Shown: positions 1 through 8,457, counted from the stretch's first letter. The stretch is DNA of 64,000 bases from Streptomyces actinomycinicus (GCF_016741775.1 NZ_JAERRK010000024.1:1-64000), one strand, 5' to 3'. The notes: generated from the letters alone by a model not told the origin. Translations and numbers: made by a program.

Positions 1-116
1 TTCTCGCTGGGGCCCGCCACGGCCCGGGCACGAATCTCGTGCAGCTCGGCGACCCGTCCGCGCGCGTCCGTCGGCTCACCGGTCGGCTCACCCGTCGTCT
101 CTTCCAAAACGGTCAT
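1..116 (-). CDS. pccB: Acyl-CoA (propionyl/acetyl-CoA) carboxylase beta subunit, N-terminal fragment
   Basis: Only the first 38 residues lie in the window; the gene runs off the left edge. The peptide begins MTVLEETTGEPTGEP and continues TDARGRVAELHEIRARAVAGPSE, which I recognise as the start of the Streptomyces biotin-dependent carboxyltransferase subunit (AccB/PccB type, which carboxylates propionyl- or acetyl-CoA with an AccA-type biotin carrier). The ATG has AAGG about 8 bases upstream. The six-residue GEPTGEPT duplication near the N terminus is a small in-frame repeat. The catalytic crotonase-like core lies outside the window, so the identification rests on the N terminus and remembered gene order. 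Confidence 0.75.
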   Translation of the reverse strand, partial: MTVLEETTGEPTGEPTDARGRVAELHEIRARAVAGPSE

Positions 117-270
117 GTAGCGACCTTACGAAGGACCCGAAGGAATGCGAGCCGTCGACTCTGTACAGTCTCCGGCCCGTTTTCCTGGTACCAGTGAACA
201 GAACCATCCCCGCATGCAGCCGTTCCGACTGCTCAGACGGCCGGGTCGTTGTAGGTGTGCCACAAAGAGG

Positions 271-2574
271 TCACCTGAGAGCCACCTCACATTCGTGTGT
301 GGCGCATGCCATCCCCGGAGTGACACGGACCCTCAAACGGCGGTCGGCCGACAGGACCTCGATGCTGTCGTCGACCCGGCGGACCGCGCGCACCGGCCGG
401 TTCCAGACCAGTTCCAGCGGGGCTCCGGTGCGGGGCGGCTCGCTCACGCAGAGGGTGACCGTACGGCCCCGGCGGACGAGGAGCACGCTCGCGGCGGCGG
501 ACACGGTGAGGTCCCCCACCGTACCGGCCCGCCAGAAGGTGGCTCCGACGAGGCCGAGGCGGGGTACGGCGACTGCCTGGCGGGCGGTGTCGTCGGCGAG
601 GACGGACAGCCAGTCCCGGTCGGCGGCCCGGGCGGCGGTCTCGGCGCGGGTGGCGCCGGGCAGCAGGACGTAGACGTAGCGGGCGGCCACCGGGTCGGTG
701 CCGTGGTCGAGCCAGAGGGTCCTCCAGCGCCGGGTGCGCCGCTCGGTGGTGCCGCCGGTGTTGATGTCGGCCCAGGCGCCGGTGCGGTCCTCGCACAGGG
801 TGTGCAGCTCGCCGCCGCACGGCAGCACCCAGCCGCCGTGCTCCGCCAGGTGCGCCCAGTTACCGCCGCGCACGAAGGTCTGGGTGCCGTTCTCGCCCAG
901 GTTGCGGTTGTCCACGATCGTCTCGACCGGGACGCCGTCGGCGCAGCTGATCCCGGCGCCGAGGCAGACGATCGCGTCGGCGAGGAAGAACCAGGACTTG
1001 CGGGCCTCCAGCGTGGAACCGAGCCCCCTGAGGTGCTGGCCGACGGCCGCGTAGGTGCCGTCGCTGGTGCCGCCGACCCAGCGGACGTCCGGCTTGGGGG
1101 CGCCCCACTCGCCGCCGGCCCGGTCGGCGAGCCGCCGGGTCGAGACGGTGGTGCCGGGCAGCCGGTACCAGTCGACGGTGGGCCAGTACCAGTCCGTGTA
1201 CTGGTCGCCGCGGCCTTTCGGCCACCAGGAGAGCATGCCGGAGCCGGTGTGCCAGCCGCGCGGGTTCTCGCCGTTGCCGCATTCGTAGTGGGCGATGCGG
1301 TCGCCGGCCATGGCGAGGGCGGCGGTGAAGCGGGGGGTGCGGTGGACGGCGCGGTCCATGGCAGGGAAGAGACGGTGACCGAGGGGTTCCGGGGTCGCGG
1401 CCCCGGGTGAGGCGGCGATGGCGTGCAGCCGCGCGAGGTCGGCCACCCCGAACTGCCGCGACGTCAACACCGGTACGGTCGTGTCCCGTTCGATCCACCC
1501 CTTGATGCGGCCGTGCCAGCGGTCTCGCTCCGGCTCGCTCGCGCCGGCCGCGAGGAGGGCGATGGCCGCGATGAGGGCGTGCCCGTGGTAGTGGTCGCTG
1601 CGCACGATCCGCAGGTCGTCCGCCCACAGGAGTCCCCGGCTGATGGCACGGCCGTTGACGCAGTCCATCACCAGTCCGTCGTGGATCAGGGGCGCGTAGG
1701 CGTGCTCGACGCCGTCCAGGACGTTCTGCCGGGCCGGGTCCTCCACCTCCCACGCGGAACCGGCGAGCAGCGCGAACAGCCGCCCGAGACCGTCGAGCAG
1801 GACCTGGCCGTAGGTGCCGGAGTAGGCGACCCAGAGGTGCTGGACGAAGGAGCCGTCGGCGTAGAGGCCGTCGCCCCGGGTGACGTACGGGAAGACCGGC
1901 GAGAGGGCGTCCCGGGCCAGGGAGATCCGGCCGGGGTCGCGCCCCAGGATGCCGCGCAGGGCGACCGAGCGGCACAGGTCGACGCGGTTGGCGCCGGTGG
2001 AGGTGCCGGAGTAGTCGGTGAGCAGCGCGTCCGGGATGAAGTGGTCGACGGCCGTGCAGACCGCCGCGACGCGGGCCGCGCCGAGGTGGTCGTACAGGGC
2101 GGCCGTGATGTCCGTGAGCAGGCGGGGGCTGCCGATCCGCCATTCCCACCAGTTGCCGTAGGGGACGGTGGCGGGGTGGTAGACGGTGGCGGCGAGGTGG
2201 TCGAGGCCGCGGAGGAGGCCGGCGAGGAGTCCGGGGTCACCGGTGGCGCCCGTACCGCTCTGCACGTAGGCCTGGGCCATGGTCCACAGACGGCCGTAGC
2301 TGAAGGTGATGCCGGACGGCGGGTCGAAGGGGTGTCCGGGCCAGAGGGAGGTGGGGGCGGGGGCCATGGTGGCCTGGAAGTGACGTGCGTCCGTGCCGAG
2401 TTCGGCGAGCCGTGAGGCGTACGGTTCGGCGGCCGGGTCGTACCCGGCACCCAGCGCGATGCCGAGCCAGCGGCGGCGCAGGGCGTCGTACGGGTCGTCG
2501 GCCGCCCGTGCTCCGGGCGCCGGGGTCGTGGCGAGGGCGGCGGCCAGCAGCAGCGCGCGCCGGGTCATGCCCAT
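271..2574 (-). CDS. Secreted polysaccharide lyase family 8 (hyaluronate/chondroitin/xanthan lyase type)
   Basis: A 767-residue extracellular lyase expected to cleave uronic-acid-containing polysaccharides by beta-elimination. Residues 1-24 form a signal peptide starting MGMTRRALLL, with an arginine pair compatible with Tat export and an ARA cleavage site. An alpha/alpha toroid follows (about 30-390), then the beta-sandwich domains. Family 8 landmarks are NWWEWRIGSPR (141-151, aromatic patch) and the catalytic set Asn196 (TGANR), His246 (SFVQH) and Tyr255 (YSGTYG). The ATG at 2574 is used; an in-frame ATG two codons later is equally possible. It starts 26 bases after the stop of the secreted metallopeptidase-like gene, so the two are probably cotranscribed. 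Substrate among hyaluronan, chondroitin and xanthan cannot be told from sequence alone. Confidence 0.9.
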   Translation of the reverse strand: MGMTRRALLLAAALATTPAPGARAADDPYDALRRRWLGIALGAGYDPAAEPYASRLAELGTDARHFQATMAPAPTSLWPGHPFDPPSGITFSYGRLWTMAQAYVQSGTGATGDPGLLAGLLRGLDHLAATVYHPATVPYGNWWEWRIGSPRLLTDITAALYDHLGAARVAAVCTAVDHFIPDALLTDYSGTSTGANRVDLCRSVALRGILGRDPGRISLARDALSPVFPYVTRGDGLYADGSFVQHLWVAYSGTYGQVLLDGLGRLFALLAGSAWEVEDPARQNVLDGVEHAYAPLIHDGLVMDCVNGRAISRGLLWADDLRIVRSDHYHGHALIAAIALLAAGASEPERDRWHGRIKGWIERDTTVPVLTSRQFGVADLARLHAIAASPGAATPEPLGHRLFPAMDRAVHRTPRFTAALAMAGDRIAHYECGNGENPRGWHTGSGMLSWWPKGRGDQYTDWYWPTVDWYRLPGTTVSTRRLADRAGGEWGAPKPDVRWVGGTSDGTYAAVGQHLRGLGSTLEARKSWFFLADAIVCLGAGISCADGVPVETIVDNRNLGENGTQTFVRGGNWAHLAEHGGWVLPCGGELHTLCEDRTGAWADINTGGTTERRTRRWRTLWLDHGTDPVAARYVYVLLPGATRAETAARAADRDWLSVLADDTARQAVAVPRLGLVGATFWRAGTVGDLTVSAAASVLLVRRGRTVTLCVSEPPRTGAPLELVWNRPVRAVRRVDDSIEVLSADRRLRVRVTPGMACATHECEVALR

Positions 2575-2600
2575 GGGCCGGTCACCGCCCTCCCGCCGGC

Positions 2601-3107
2601 TCAGCAGCCGCCGCAGTTGTAGTACAGGACGTCCCAGTGGGAGCCCTCGTCGGCGTAGACGTTGCCGGAGCCGGACCGGTACTGCGGGGCTCCGTCGCCG
2701 CGCAGGCCGATGTAGGTGAAGTTGTTCTTGACGTACGAGGTGACGCAGGTGTTCTTGCCGTAGTCGAGCTTGTAGCCGTTCCAGTGCGAGTAGGTGCCCG
2801 AGGCATGGCCCGTCTCGGTGCCGCCGGTGATGTTCAGGGCGCAGCCGCTGGCTCCCTTGAGGGTCTGGGCGCCCTGGGCCGTGGCGAGGTTGAGCTGCTC
2901 GAAGGACGTGCAGGTGGGGTTGTTGCGGTCGGAGCAGTTGCCCGAGGACGACCAGGTGATGCCGACGTTGCGGAACATCTGGGTGGCGGTGGCGTGGCTG
3001 ATCTTGGAGACGGCGAAGGCGTCGCCCGCGGTGCCGACGACGGCGACGCCGGGCGCGACGACAAGGGCGAGAGCGGTCAGAAGGGTGCGGACCTTCAGGG
3101 GCTTCAT
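2601..3107 (-). CDS. Secreted protein with M15-like (D-Ala-D-Ala carboxypeptidase fold) zinc motif
   Basis: A 168-residue exported protein. MKPLKVRTLLTALALVV opens a Sec signal peptide ending near residue 32 (AFA). The mature part carries SHWNGYKLD (His108, Asp115) and a later SHWD (His158), which matches the S-x-H-x-x-G-x-x-x-D ... H-W pattern of M15/hedgehog-type zinc peptidases such as phage endolysins and D-Ala-D-Ala carboxypeptidases. GGTETGH precedes the first motif. Six cysteines (58, 66, 89, 121, 165, 168) suggest three disulfides. AGGAAGG is ideally placed before the ATG. First gene of a likely unit with the family 8 lyase. A cell-wall peptide hydrolase is an inference; the overall family is a common small secreted Streptomyces protein without a settled function. 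Confidence 0.72.
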   Translation of the reverse strand: MKPLKVRTLLTALALVVAPGVAVVGTAGDAFAVSKISHATATQMFRNVGITWSSSGNCSDRNNPTCTSFEQLNLATAQGAQTLKGASGCALNITGGTETGHASGTYSHWNGYKLDYGKNTCVTSYVKNNFTYIGLRGDGAPQYRSGSGNVYADEGSHWDVLYYNCGGC

Positions 3108-3251
3108 GGGGACCTTCCTGCGGTGGGCCGGGCTGCTTCGTGGGTCGGCTGTGCAGGTGGTGCAGGCAGATGGTGCCCGAGGCGCCGCCCGGTCCGCCAG
3201 AGGGCCGGCCCACTGACCCTGTGTGACGGTGAAGGCACGCACCGGATGATG

Positions 3252-3308
3252 TTGAAAATTGAACGGAATGGGTCTACCGTCGGAGGTGCTGGTTCGTTAA
3301 ACGTTCAA
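3252..3308. promoter_or_regulatory. Paired TT(G/A)AA-NN-TT(G/C)AA boxes upstream of the YceI gene
   Basis: Two related 12-base boxes lie in the divergent spacer: TTGAAAATTGAA at 3252-3263 and TTAAACGTTCAA at 3297-3308. The second is a near-perfect palindrome ending 13 bases before the YceI ATG. The AT-rich boxes stand out against about 70% GC and look like a MarR-family type operator pair flanking a promoter. No linked regulator gene is present, so the binding protein is unknown. Confidence 0.45.
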
Positions 3309-3321
3309 CTAGGAGCACGTC

Positions 3322-3927
3322 ATGGGCATCTTCAGCCGCAAGGTCACCACCCCCGCCACCGCCACCCCGGCCGCCGCCGGCCCCGACCTGACCGCACTGA
3401 GCGGCGACTACACGATCGACCCGTCCCACACCACGATCGGCTTCGTCGCCCGGCACGCCATGGTCACCAACGTGAAGGGCAACTTCCAGGACTTCACCGG
3501 GACGCTGCACCTGGACGGCGCCGACGCCGCCAAGTCGACCGCCGAGATCGACGTCCGGATGGCGAGCATCGACACCGGCAACGCCGACCGGGACGGCCAC
3601 CTGAAGTCGGCCGACTTCTTCAAGATCGACGAGTTCCCGGCGATGACGTTCCGCTCCACCAAGGCCGAGGCCCTGGGCGGCGACGACTACCGCATCACCG
3701 GCGACCTCTCCCTGCTCGGCGTCACCCGGCCGCTCACCATCCACCTGGAGTTCAACGGCGCCGCGAAGGACCCGTTCGGCAACGACCGCGTCGGCTTCGA
3801 GGGCAAGGCCGAGATCCTGCGTTCCGAGTGGGGCCTGACCTGGAACGCGGCCCTGGAGACGGGCGGCGTGCTGATCTCCGACAAGATCAAGCTGGTCTTC
3901 GACATCTCGGCGATCAAGAACGCGTGA
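3322..3927 (+). CDS. YceI family protein (polyisoprenoid-binding lipocalin-like fold)
   Basis: 201 residues. After a short N-terminal extension rich in Ala and Thr (1-28), the YceI domain begins at SGDYTIDPSHTTIGFVARH and continues through FFKIDEFPAMTFRST and LSLLGVTRPLTIHLEFNG to the end. These are standard landmarks of the eight-stranded YceI barrel that binds isoprenoid or amide lipids. There is no signal peptide, unlike the periplasmic E. coli protein, so a cytosolic role (often associated with MarR-type regulation in actinomycetes) is likely. AGGAG lies 7 bases before the ATG. Upstream AT-rich boxes (3252-3308) suggest specific regulation. Physiological ligand unknown. Confidence 0.9.
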   Translation: MGIFSRKVTTPATATPAAAGPDLTALSGDYTIDPSHTTIGFVARHAMVTNVKGNFQDFTGTLHLDGADAAKSTAEIDVRMASIDTGNADRDGHLKSADFFKIDEFPAMTFRSTKAEALGGDDYRITGDLSLLGVTRPLTIHLEFNGAAKDPFGNDRVGFEGKAEILRSEWGLTWNAALETGGVLISDKIKLVFDISAIKNA

Positions 3928-3998
3928 GAACTCGCACCGCACGGGCTTGCCCGGGTGCCGCTCCTCCACCCCCCACTCGTCCGCGGGGGCGGCACGGA

Positions 3999-5369
3999 TC
4001 AGAAGCCCCCGCCGAAGTCGCCGCCCCCGCCGTCTCCCCCGCCGAAGCCACCGCCGTCGCCGAAGCCTCCGCCGAAGTCGCCGGGGTCGAAGTCGGTGCC
4101 GGAGACGTCGCCGCCCTCGTAGCCGCCGGAGCCGTAGTCGCCGAAGTCGCCGTACCCGGTGCCGTAGTCGGCCGCGTAGGACGGGGTGGCCATCATGCCG
4201 CCCAGCAGCGTGCCGACGAGGAGGCCGGGCAGCAGGCCGCCGCCGAAGTAGCCGCCGGCCCAGGGGCCGTAGGCGGGACCCGCGTCCCAGTAGGGGCGGC
4301 GGCCGTACTCCGTGTCGACCTCGCGGATCACCGGGTCGCGGCCGTCGGCCAGCCGGGTGGCGTCGGCCGCGCAGACCGGGACCTGGCGCGGGGCTCCGCC
4401 GGGCGGGGTCCAGGTGGCGTCGGTGACCGAGGGTCCGTGCCGGGGGTCGAAGAAGCAGGGCGGGCGGCGCTCAGGCAGGGGGCGGTGTTCGCGCCGGGCG
4501 GCGAGCTGGGCCAGGGAGAAGCGGCCGTCCTCCAGCGCCTCGGTGACCCCTCGGACGTCCTCCGGTCTCGCCGCCGCGGCCATGCGCTGTTTGGCGGAGT
4601 CGTAGGCGTCCAGGGCGCGCTCGTAGTCGGCGCGCATGGCGTCGTCGACGCCTGCTTCCGAGGGGTGGAAGTCGAGGCGGTCGAGTTCCTCGCCGAACGC
4701 GGTGACGTCCTCGTCCACGACCACCCGCAGCCGGTCCAGCGCGGCCCGCTGCTCCTGCTCACGGCGTCGGCGGCGCCGGCGGACCAGTGCGTATCCGCCG
4801 GCGCCGGCGGCCACCAGCACCACGCCCGCCGTGACGAGCGCGGTGGTGGAGGTTCCGCCGCCGTCACCGGCCGGGCCGCCCCAGCTCTTCGGGGCGTGCC
4901 CGCCCATGTTGGCCAGGGCACGGTCGGTGAAGTCGGTCAGCTGGGCCTTGGCGTCCTCGCCCTGGACGCTGGTGACCAGGTTCCGCCGGGCCGCGGCCGA
5001 CATGACGGAGGAGTCGGCGCGGGCGTCGAAGCGGTCGCCCAGGCGGATGCCGTACAGGCCGGTGACACCGGTGGCGGAGCGCAGGTTCGCGAAGAGGTTC
5101 GTCGTGGGGTAGCCGGCCGGGAGGACCGTGATGAACAGGGGTTTGCCGGCGTCCTTGATCCGTTCGGCGAGTGTGTCGGCGTCTGCCGCGGACAGCTGGT
5201 CGCGGGCCGCCGGGTCGACGTAGACCGGGCCCTTGCGCAGGGCCTCCGCGATCGTGGAGACGCCGGTGTCCGCCCTGGCCCCGGGCGTGAGCGCGAACAC
5301 GCTCGCCAGCATCAGGGTCAGGAGGGCCAGCAGTGGGGGGAGGCTTCGGGTCCGCGGAACGGCCTTCAT
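3999..5369 (-). CDS. Membrane protein with signal peptide, one central TM helix and Gly-rich C terminus
   Basis: 456 residues. A cleavable signal (1-33, MKAVPRTRSLPPLLALLTLM) leads to an extracellular alpha/beta domain of about 140 residues with GPVYVDP and LFITVLPAGYP segments. A transmembrane helix follows (about 178-200, TALVTAGVVLVAAGAGG) ending in a run of arginines. The cytoplasmic part has a helical segment (205-300), a short PPCFFDPRHGPSV element, a hydrophobic GGYFGGGLLPGLLVGTLLGG patch, and a C terminus made of Gly, Asp and Phe repeats (FGGGFGDGGGFGGGDGGGG). The layout resembles TPM-domain-like conserved Streptomyces membrane proteins. Function unknown. It converges with the YceI gene and has its own upstream region. 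Confidence 0.8.
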   Translation of the reverse strand: MKAVPRTRSLPPLLALLTLMLASVFALTPGARADTGVSTIAEALRKGPVYVDPAARDQLSAADADTLAERIKDAGKPLFITVLPAGYPTTNLFANLRSATGVTGLYGIRLGDRFDARADSSVMSAAARRNLVTSVQGEDAKAQLTDFTDRALANMGGHAPKSWGGPAGDGGGTSTTALVTAGVVLVAAGAGGYALVRRRRRRREQEQRAALDRLRVVVDEDVTAFGEELDRLDFHPSEAGVDDAMRADYERALDAYDSAKQRMAAAARPEDVRGVTEALEDGRFSLAQLAARREHRPLPERRPPCFFDPRHGPSVTDATWTPPGGAPRQVPVCAADATRLADGRDPVIREVDTEYGRRPYWDAGPAYGPWAGGYFGGGLLPGLLVGTLLGGMMATPSYAADYGTGYGDFGDYGSGGYEGGDVSGTDFDPGDFGGGFGDGGGFGGGDGGGGDFGGGF

Positions 5370-5983
5370 ACCTCGAAACTACCCGAAGCCACCCCAAACC
5401 GGTCAGGAAATCGGCGCTGAAGGTCAGGCCGCCCGGCAGGCCTGTGGGCGCACCATCGCTCCTCGGTACACAAGTACGACGCCGGCCTCGCCGGCGGACA
5501 GGCCGGAGACTTCCGCGTGGTGCCCTGCGCGGTTCGCGGCGGCATCCTCGAACCGCACGTTCCGGGCCGCCCGGGCCGGGAAGCCCGTGCTGATCGCCGG
5601 CCGGGACCCGCCCCGGGGCGACCGGCACGCCCTGACACGGGTCGCGCTCCCGCCGGGCACGGCTCTCACGCCCGTGGGCGGCCGGCTGGGCATCCCCTTC
5701 GACGGCCACACGGCGGGCTCAGCGGAGTGAATTCTGCGGGAGGGGGCCCTGGCTGTCGCGCCCGGTGACCCAACGAGCCGAGGCGGCACCCCCGTTCGCA
5801 TGACGGGCCGTCACGAGTGAAGGCGACCGGACGATGCGCCGCGTTGCGATGTGCTGGGCGTCGCGGCCGGTCGAGGCCGGTGCATCCCCGGAAAGCGCCG
5901 TCCGATCCGGCCCCATGAGGGTGGCTCACCCGCCCGGATGCGCTCGGCGGGCAACTGATCGCGTGGGTGTGCATGGTGAGTCC
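5370..5983. other. 614-base gap without a confident gene; possible degraded coding remnant
   Basis: No open frame here has both a good start and a recognisable product. On the + strand around 5460-5730, two different frames give protein-like stretches one after the other: AGDFRVVPCAVRGGILEP, then GKPVLIAGRDPPRGDR and LTRVALPPGTALTPVGGRLG. This would fit an old frameshifted gene, but I cannot name a family. The remainder must include the promoter of the membrane protein gene (minus strand) and of the small secreted peptide gene. Confidence 0.3.
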
Positions 5984-6223
5984 ATGAACACTACACCTCA
6001 GCTCAAGAAGGCCGTTGTCCGGATTCCGCGAGCGTTCGCGGTGACCGCCACCGTAGGCATCGTCTGTGCGGCGGGGCTGGCGACTGCCACGTCCGCCGTG
6101 GCCGCGGCACCCGCCGCACACGTCGCCACCAAGGCCGCCCCGGCCCTCGCCCACGGCGGCGGGGGCGGAGAGGACTTCCAGTGCGGAAACGGACTCCTGC
6201 CCATCCTCAACTTCTGCAACTGA
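5984..6223 (+). CDS. Small secreted peptide precursor with C-terminal two-cysteine loop
   Basis: 79 residues, MNTTPQLKKAVVRIPRAFAV at the start. Residues 1-40 form a clear Sec signal peptide (basic n-region, hydrophobic VTATVGIVCAAGLATATS core, AVA cleavage site). The mature part is only about 39 residues: Ala-rich, then a GGGGGED linker, and a final CGNGLLPILNFCN with cysteines 67 and 78, likely a disulfide loop enclosing ten residues. No family name comes to mind; it is not a chaplin or rodlin by the motifs I know. The ribosome site is modest (GGTGAG close to the ATG). Two strong hairpins follow the stop, supporting a short monocistronic transcript. Confidence 0.62.
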   Translation: MNTTPQLKKAVVRIPRAFAVTATVGIVCAAGLATATSAVAAAPAAHVATKAAPALAHGGGGGEDFQCGNGLLPILNFCN

Positions 6224-6311
6224 CGCACAACCGAGGGCAGTTCCCGCCCGCGAATCACACGACCGCGACCGCACCACTGCACGACCGCGCATGAGAAGCA
6301 GACACCCTTCC

Positions 6312-6358
6312 CAGGGCGGTCAGGAACAGGGACAGGACCCCTCTCCCTGACCGCCCTG
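6312..6358 (+). terminator. Hairpin after the small secreted peptide gene
   Basis: CAGGGCGGTCAGG (6312-6324) pairs perfectly with CCTGACCGCCCTG (6346-6358) across a 21-base loop. It lies about 90 bases after the stop codon. No U-tract, as is usual in Streptomyces. Confidence 0.7.
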
Positions 6359-6380
6359 TCCATCCGCAACGTCAAACACC

Positions 6381-6412
6381 AGGCCCCGTCCGGCATTTGC
6401 CGGACGGGGCCT
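6381..6412. terminator. Perfect 14-bp stem, 4-base loop terminator
   Basis: AGGCCCCGTCCGGC (6381-6394), loop ATTT, GCCGGACGGGGCCT (6399-6412). A very stable hairpin following the 6312-6358 hairpin, insulating the small peptide gene from the GH30 promoter. Confidence 0.85.
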
Positions 6413-6493
6413 CGACTTTGCGCCACGAACCCCGGGTTCGCATCAGGGTGGCAGCAGGGCGGTTCCCGGCATGGACCTTGCTCAACTCTCATG

Positions 6494-6528
6494 GTTCACT
6501 CATGACTTAGATCACAGCGTGAGTTAAC
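6494..6528. promoter_or_regulatory. Inverted repeat in the GH30 gene promoter region
   Basis: GTTCACTCATG (6494-6504) and CGTGAGTTAAC (6518-6528) are inverted copies matching at 9 of 11 positions with 13 bases between. The element lies 64-98 bases before the GH30 start in a locally AT-richer stretch. It is a candidate operator for a carbohydrate-responsive regulator; none is encoded nearby. Confidence 0.4.
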
Positions 6529-6591
6529 TAGGGCGCACAGCCGCCAAGACGTCCCGTCAGCTCTGCCGACCCGAGAGGAAGGGCACGCACC

Positions 6592-8457
6592 ATGAGGAGA
6601 ACCCCCCGCGCCGTCCGGCTGCTGCTGGCCGGACTGCTCTCCGCCGCCGGCGCCGGCGTGGCCGCACCCCCCGCGCAGGCGGCCGGTGAGCAGGTCACCG
6701 CCTATCTCACCACCACCGACGACTCCGCAGGACGGCACGTCGTACGCGGCCTCCAGGCGCAGACGCCGTTCTCCTTCCAGTCCGGGACGGGGGGTGCCGG
6801 CGAGAACATCACCGTGGACGAGAACACCCGGTACCAGACCTTCACCGGCGGCGGCGCCTCCTTCACGGACACCGCGGCCTGGCTGATGAACAGCAGCGGC
6901 GCGCTGTCTCAGGCGACCCGGGACGCGACCATGCGCAAGCTGTTCTCGCCGACGGACGGCATCGGCCTGTCGTTCCTGCGCAACCCGATGGGCGCCTCCG
7001 ACCTCGCGCGCTACGGCTACACGTACGACGACGTGCCGGCCGGCCAGAGCGACCCGTCCCTGGCCGGGTTCTCCATCGCGCACGACCTGGCGGACGTCGT
7101 CCCGCTGACCAGGCAGGCGCTGCGGCTGAACCCGTCCCTGACCGTCATGGCCTCGCCGTGGACGGCACCGGCCTGGATGAAGGACAGCGGCTCGCTCAAC
7201 GGCGGCTGGCTGAAGGCCGAGGACTACGGGGCGTACGCCGCGTACTTCGTGAAGTACCTCCAGGCGTACAAGGACCAGGGCGTCGACGTCTCGTACGTCA
7301 CCGCGCAGAACGAGCCGACGTGCTGTTCCGGCTACCCGTCGATGAGCTGGAACGCGAGTGGCCTCGCCTACTTCACCAGGAACGAACTGCTGCCCAGGCT
7401 CCAGTCGGCGGGCCTCACCACCAAAGTGCTGGCGCACGACTGGAACTGGGACGTCTACGACTCCTACGCCGCGCAGACGGTGGACGACGCGGCCGTCCGC
7501 AACCACCCCAACTTCGGCGGGATCGCCTGGCACGGCTACGGCGGTGACATCGCCAGGCAGACCGCCGTGCACAACCGGTACCCGGCGCTGGACGCCTTCG
7601 GCACCGAGCACTCCGGCGGCACCTGGATCGCCGACCAGCAGCGCGAGGACATGTCCAACATCATCGACTACACCCGCAACTGGGCGAAGTCGGTCACCAA
7701 GTGGTCGCTGGCCGTGGACCAGAACAAGGGCCCGCACAACGGCGGCTGCGGCACCTGCACCGGCCTGATCACCGTGCACGACGGGGACGGCGCGAGCGGG
7801 ACCGTCGACTACACCGTCGAGTACTACACGATGGGTCACCTCACCAAGTTCGTCCGCCCGGGCGCCCAGCGGATCGCCTCGACGGAGTCCGCCGCAGTAC
7901 CGAACGTGGCCTGGCGCAACCCGGACGGCAGCAAGGCCCTGATCGCCTACAACGGCTCCTCCGCGGCGAAGACGCTGACCGTCGACTGGGGTGGGCAGCA
8001 CGCCACCTACTCGCTGCCCGGCAGGACGTCGGCCACCTTCACCTGGTCCGGCACGCAGTCCGGCGGTGGCGGCAGCACCGGTGCCTTCGTGGGACTGGCC
8101 GGCAAGTGCCTGGACGTCGCGGGCGGTTCGAGCGTGAACGGTACGGCGGTGCAGCTCTACGACTGCAACGGCTCCACGGCCCAGCAGTGGACCGTCCAGG
8201 CCGACGGCTCGGTCCGGGCGCTCGGCAAGTGCCTGGACGTGACGTCCGGTTCCACGGCGGACGGGGCCAAGGTCCAGCTGTACGACTGCAACGGAACCGG
8301 TGCCCAACGGTGGTCGTACAACGCGGCCACGGGCGACGTGGTGAACACGGCGGCGGACAAGTGCCTGGACGTCACGGCCAATTCGCCGGCGAACGGGGCC
8401 CGGGCCCAGATCTGGTCGTGCACGGGGGCCGCCAACCAGAAGTGGACCCTGCGGTAG
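6592..8457 (+). CDS. Secreted GH30 glycoside hydrolase with C-terminal ricin-B (CBM13) domain
   Basis: 621 residues. Signal peptide 1-30 (RRTPRAVRLLLAGLL core, AQA cleavage). The GH30 (beta/alpha)8 barrel and its side beta-domain fill about 45-485; the proton donor is Glu241 in VTAQNEPTCC and the nucleophile Glu339 in FGTEHSGG. A Gly/Ser linker (SGGGGSTG) leads to a ricin-type beta-trefoil (about 495-621) with three KCLDV repeats and QW motifs (AQQW, AQRW, NQKW). GH30 members hydrolyse beta-1,6-galactan, beta-1,6-glucan, glucosylceramide or xylan; the subfamily cannot be fixed here, though galactan/glucan is typical of this architecture. GAGGAAGGG precedes the ATG. Monocistronic. Confidence 0.92.
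   Translation: MRRTPRAVRLLLAGLLSAAGAGVAAPPAQAAGEQVTAYLTTTDDSAGRHVVRGLQAQTPFSFQSGTGGAGENITVDENTRYQTFTGGGASFTDTAAWLMNSSGALSQATRDATMRKLFSPTDGIGLSFLRNPMGASDLARYGYTYDDVPAGQSDPSLAGFSIAHDLADVVPLTRQALRLNPSLTVMASPWTAPAWMKDSGSLNGGWLKAEDYGAYAAYFVKYLQAYKDQGVDVSYVTAQNEPTCCSGYPSMSWNASGLAYFTRNELLPRLQSAGLTTKVLAHDWNWDVYDSYAAQTVDDAAVRNHPNFGGIAWHGYGGDIARQTAVHNRYPALDAFGTEHSGGTWIADQQREDMSNIIDYTRNWAKSVTKWSLAVDQNKGPHNGGCGTCTGLITVHDGDGASGTVDYTVEYYTMGHLTKFVRPGAQRIASTESAAVPNVAWRNPDGSKALIAYNGSSAAKTLTVDWGGQHATYSLPGRTSATFTWSGTQSGGGGSTGAFVGLAGKCLDVAGGSSVNGTAVQLYDCNGSTAQQWTVQADGSVRALGKCLDVTSGSTADGAKVQLYDCNGTGAQRWSYNAATGDVVNTAADKCLDVTANSPANGARAQIWSCTGAANQKWTLR

Noticed and set aside
2575..3213. Upstream extension of the polysaccharide lyase frame
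   Set aside because: The extension is an out-of-frame reading of the peptidase-like gene (RRRRHRGRRLRR-type composition); signal peptide and ribosome site mark the real start at 2574.
5834..5983. Extension of the small secreted peptide gene to an upstream ATG
   Set aside because: The extra 50 residues precede a normal signal peptide and have no ribosome site.
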